Assembly: GCA_964364855.1 (NCBI GenBank)
Contig: CAYINU010000019.1
Span: 1-24,267 of the forward strand
Source: CAYINU01 sp964364855
GTDB taxonomy: Bacteria > Margulisbacteria > Marinamargulisbacteria > CAYINU01
Length of the DNA stretch: 24,267 nt
Direction: 5' to 3'
Shown here piece by piece: positions 22,941 to 24,267 of this stretch (position 1 is its first letter; each line of letters starts with the position of its first letter). The notes under the pieces are model-generated. The model had not been told where the DNA came from. It made no database searches and saw only the letters and a program-made list of their open reading frames with translations. Both the position numbers and the translations under genes were made by a program.

Positions 22941-23804
22941 CTAATTTTGGTTATCCGGACTTTTTATGCGTTTTGTCCGGAGTGGCTTTTCCATCAAAAA
23001 ATTGTCCCCACTTACAACCAACTTGCCGGTCTTTTTTTCTAATGCATATCGGGCATCGCCCGCAATTTTTCCACCTTGATTGGCGGCTGTCTTGTTTTCG
23101 GTAAACCCTCTTACATCAGCGTTGCGGACAATTTCTGTTGTGGAAGCTTCGCCTAACATTGAAAAAATAAGTTCGAGATCAGTCATGTGATCACGCAAAT
23201 TTTCCCGCTTGAGGTTTTTGTATCTTTTATACTCCGATGGCGTCAATCCAAAGGTAGCCTTGGATATTTCGGAGGTTAGAATGGCATATTCTCTTTCACC
23301 GCCAACACTCCTATTTTTCCACTCGTCAGTCAGTTCTTCGCGGATGGCAATACCACGGAGGCGTTTCTCAATCCAAGTCTCGGAATACCCTTTTGCTTTA
23401 TATAAAGCCCGGACTCGTTTACTGGCCAATTCCGGATCTTCGATTTCCTGGACACGCTCATAGCCTACTTTGGCTAACCAGCGTTTGAAGGGTTCAGCTT
23501 TCGGGGACGGAATCGATTGAACGATCCGAAATAGGGTCTCTGTGTTGGCACAGTCTGTCTCTCGCAATTTTCCATCTGGCGCCTCCAGTTTGAACTGTCG
23601 ACAGTTTGTCGACAGTTCGCTTCCCTCCTCAACATCTACACGAATTTTCATCTTGTACCAATAGTCACGAGGATTGGTACTTTTAGTTAGAACTGCCACA
23701 ACATCGATGACAGAAAACCACCACTCCTCATGGTGCCAAACACGACGAATCGATTTGCTGTTAAAAACAACCATATGATTTCTAGAGTCTTCCTGAATCC
23801 CCAT
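22941..23804 (-). CDS. Bro-N domain protein of the DinD-like (DNA damage-inducible D) family
   Basis: The 287-residue product opens with a Bro-N type domain (about 10-110: RRVWHHEEWWFSVIDVVAVL, PRDYWYKMK, KLRETDCANTETLFRIVQSI). The highly conserved DinD-like part follows: SPKAEPFKRWLAKVGYERVQ, GYSETWIEKRLRGIAIREEL, EYAILTSEISKATFGLTPSE, YKRYKNLKRENLRDHMTDLE and IFSMLGEASTTEIVRN. DinD is induced in the SOS response in E. coli, and the family is common on mobile DNA; its role is unclear. AGAGGT lies 5 nt before the ATG. It converges with XRE copy 1 (11 bp between stops) and lies between the two copies of the small-protein module. Confidence 0.87.
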   Translation of the reverse strand: MGIQEDSRNHMVVFNSKSIRRVWHHEEWWFSVIDVVAVLTKSTNPRDYWYKMKIRVDVEEGSELSTNCRQFKLEAPDGKLRETDCANTETLFRIVQSIPSPKAEPFKRWLAKVGYERVQEIEDPELASKRVRALYKAKGYSETWIEKRLRGIAIREELTDEWKNRSVGGEREYAILTSEISKATFGLTPSEYKRYKNLKRENLRDHMTDLELIFSMLGEASTTEIVRNADVRGFTENKTAANQGGKIAGDARYALEKKTGKLVVSGDNFLMEKPLRTKRIKSPDNQN

Positions 23805-23906
23805 TTTCTACCTCTTTTGAAAATCTTTATTTAGTCAGACAGGATATTAACGTAATATTGCCTTTATAAAAAGACGGAATGATTTCTCAAGCAATCCACC
23901 ATAATT

Positions 23907-23918
23907 GTTAGCTGACAA
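23907..23918. promoter_or_regulatory. Degenerate XRE operator in front of the XRE remnant
   Basis: TGTTAGCTGACA differs from the TGTCAACTGACA operator at 22649 in two bases, and the next bases (AATGCA) also match the first module (AATACA). It is the operator left over from a lost copy of the module. Confidence 0.45.
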
Positions 23919-23939
23919 TGCACTAGCGAAAGTGTATCA

Positions 23940-24009
23940 ATGTCACCCGCCTTCGCATGGCAAAAGGTTGGAGTGCCTATCAGCTGTCATTGGCAAGCGG
24001 CATCAGTAT
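23940..24009 (+). pseudogene. Remnant of an XRE regulator gene
   Basis: In the frame starting at 23948 the sequence reads RLRMAKGWSAYQLSLASGIS, nearly the same as YLRTEKGWSAYQLSLASGIS in copy 1. An ATG-TCA at 23940, like the copy 1 start, is directly joined to it out of frame, so about 18 N-terminal codons have been deleted. The sequence after the first recognition helix is lost, and the remnant runs into the 3' end of small protein copy 2. Confidence 0.75.
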
Positions 24010-24203
24010 CTCCAGCCCACATCACTCAAAGAGGCCACCAACCGTGGCAACCACTCCTCTGGGCTGCATTTGAAATCTGCACACCACCGATACATGTCCA
24101 TAACCATTTCTGTGGCCCGTGACGGACTCAGCGTCGGGAAACGGGTCATCAAACGATCCACGGATCCCTCGATCAATGTGTTTGGAATTCCAGACGATTG
24201 CAT
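24003..24203 (-). CDS. Small protein of unknown family, copy 2 (66 residues)
   Basis: The product is a paralogue of the one at 22520-22678: RLMTRFPTLSPSRATEMVMD then MYRWCADFKCSPEEWLPRLV, with a longer tail ending SLSDVGWRY. The tail runs into the XRE remnant, so those last residues were probably gained when the 3' end was rearranged. TATACT (24216-24211) ends 7 nt before the ATG and there is no Shine-Dalgarno, so the transcript is likely leaderless. Its start is divergent from the XRE gene at 24218. The function is unknown; the pairing of both copies with XRE genes suggests a regulated small effector, toxin or inhibitor. Confidence 0.65.
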   Translation of the reverse strand: MQSSGIPNTLIEGSVDRLMTRFPTLSPSRATEMVMDMYRWCADFKCSPEEWLPRLVASLSDVGWRY

Positions 24204-24217
24204 TGAAAAAAGTATAT

Positions 24218-24267
24218 ATGCTCACGTTCAACCATGTCAAATATTCCAGACTATCTTCACACATACT
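24218..24267 (+). CDS. Start of a probable second XRE regulator (cut by window end)
   Basis: The ATG at 24218 opens MLTFNHVKYSRLSSHI, which aligns without gaps to MSIDNDMRYSHLDIGK, the start of XRE copy 1 (Met, Asn5, Tyr9, Ser10 and Leu12 are identical). Its place, 14 bp upstream of small protein copy 2 and divergent from it, is the same as in module 1. Another ATG at 24234 in a different frame (MSNIPDYLHTY) is the alternative. The rest lies outside the window. Confidence 0.45.
   Translation, partial: MLTFNHVKYSRLSSHI

Larger units (their letters stand above)
22528..24101. repeat. 55-bp perfect direct repeat bracketing XRE copy 1 and the DinD-like gene
   Basis: The same 55 bases occur at 22528-22582 and 24047-24101 in the same direction. 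They begin GCAACCACTCCTCTGGGCTG and encode, on the minus strand, the MDMYRWCADFKCSPEEW tail of the two small proteins. Identity falls sharply on both sides. Recombination between them would remove about 1.5 kb. Confidence 0.85.

Noticed and set aside
23940..24122. 60-codon + frame starting at the XRE remnant
   Set aside because: It is out of frame with the recognisable XRE sequence and then runs antisense through small protein copy 2.

Overview
The window looks like a chromosomal segment of a free-living, diderm, menaquinone-making bacterium with moderate GC content. The evidence for a diderm is a lipobox lipoprotein and a periplasmic or outer-membrane peptidase with a TolB-like propeller and a barrel-like C-terminus. 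An MEP-pathway gene (dxs), two menaquinone genes and a full CIRCE-controlled hrcA-grpE-dnaK-dnaJ operon argue against a highly reduced symbiont. I cannot name the phylum from sequence alone. A little-studied lineage such as Margulisbacteria is possible, but that is a guess.

Layout. 1-869 is the 3' part of dxs (+). 862-10251 is a leftward block: a TcdB-like glycosyltransferase with C-terminal ankyrin-like repeats, menD, menF, an M32 carboxypeptidase (Taq), a decayed AAA-ATPase/PD-(D/E)XK nuclease gene, and the large peptidase-propeller protein. 10406-15120 is the rightward heat-shock operon behind a CIRCE element. 15121-18501 is an accessory region rich in DNA-binding proteins: an AlbA_2/ATPase regulator behind an 11-bp tandem repeat, a divergent pair (75-aa unknown protein and 54-aa ribbon-helix-helix protein), an ORF6N protein, an XRE regulator and a truncated second ORF6N copy. 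18470-21567 holds an ExoI-like exonuclease (-), tRNA-Arg(CCU) (+) and a membrane-anchored monohaem cytochrome c (+). 21581-22474 is a lipoprotein (-). 22520-24267 is a second accessory region: a repeated module of a small unknown protein (-) and an XRE regulator (+), flanking a Bro-N/DinD-like gene and an XRE remnant.

How the genes relate. MenF (chorismate to isochorismate) and MenD (next step) overlap by 4 bp and are surely co-expressed. HrcA represses its own operon through CIRCE, and GrpE, DnaK and DnaJ form one chaperone machine. The accessory regions carry phage- or defence-type regulators (ORF6N, Bro-N, XRE, RHH, AlbA_2) with duplications and remnants, which suggests repeated gain and loss.

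Three observations stand out. First, at about nine genes a TANNNT -10-like box ends only 6-8 nt before the start codon, and most of these starts have no good Shine-Dalgarno; this suggests frequent leaderless transcription, including hrcA, where CIRCE overlaps the start codon. Second, a 137-bp MITE-like element (17-bp terminal inverted repeats, 10-bp target duplication) sits inside a palindromic repeat, which itself interrupts a nuclease gene. Third, the small-protein/XRE module occurs twice, with a 55-bp perfectly conserved core and a TGTCAAYTGACA palindrome pair as likely operators; the small protein is a family I do not recognise. All calls are from reading the sequence; no database search was run.
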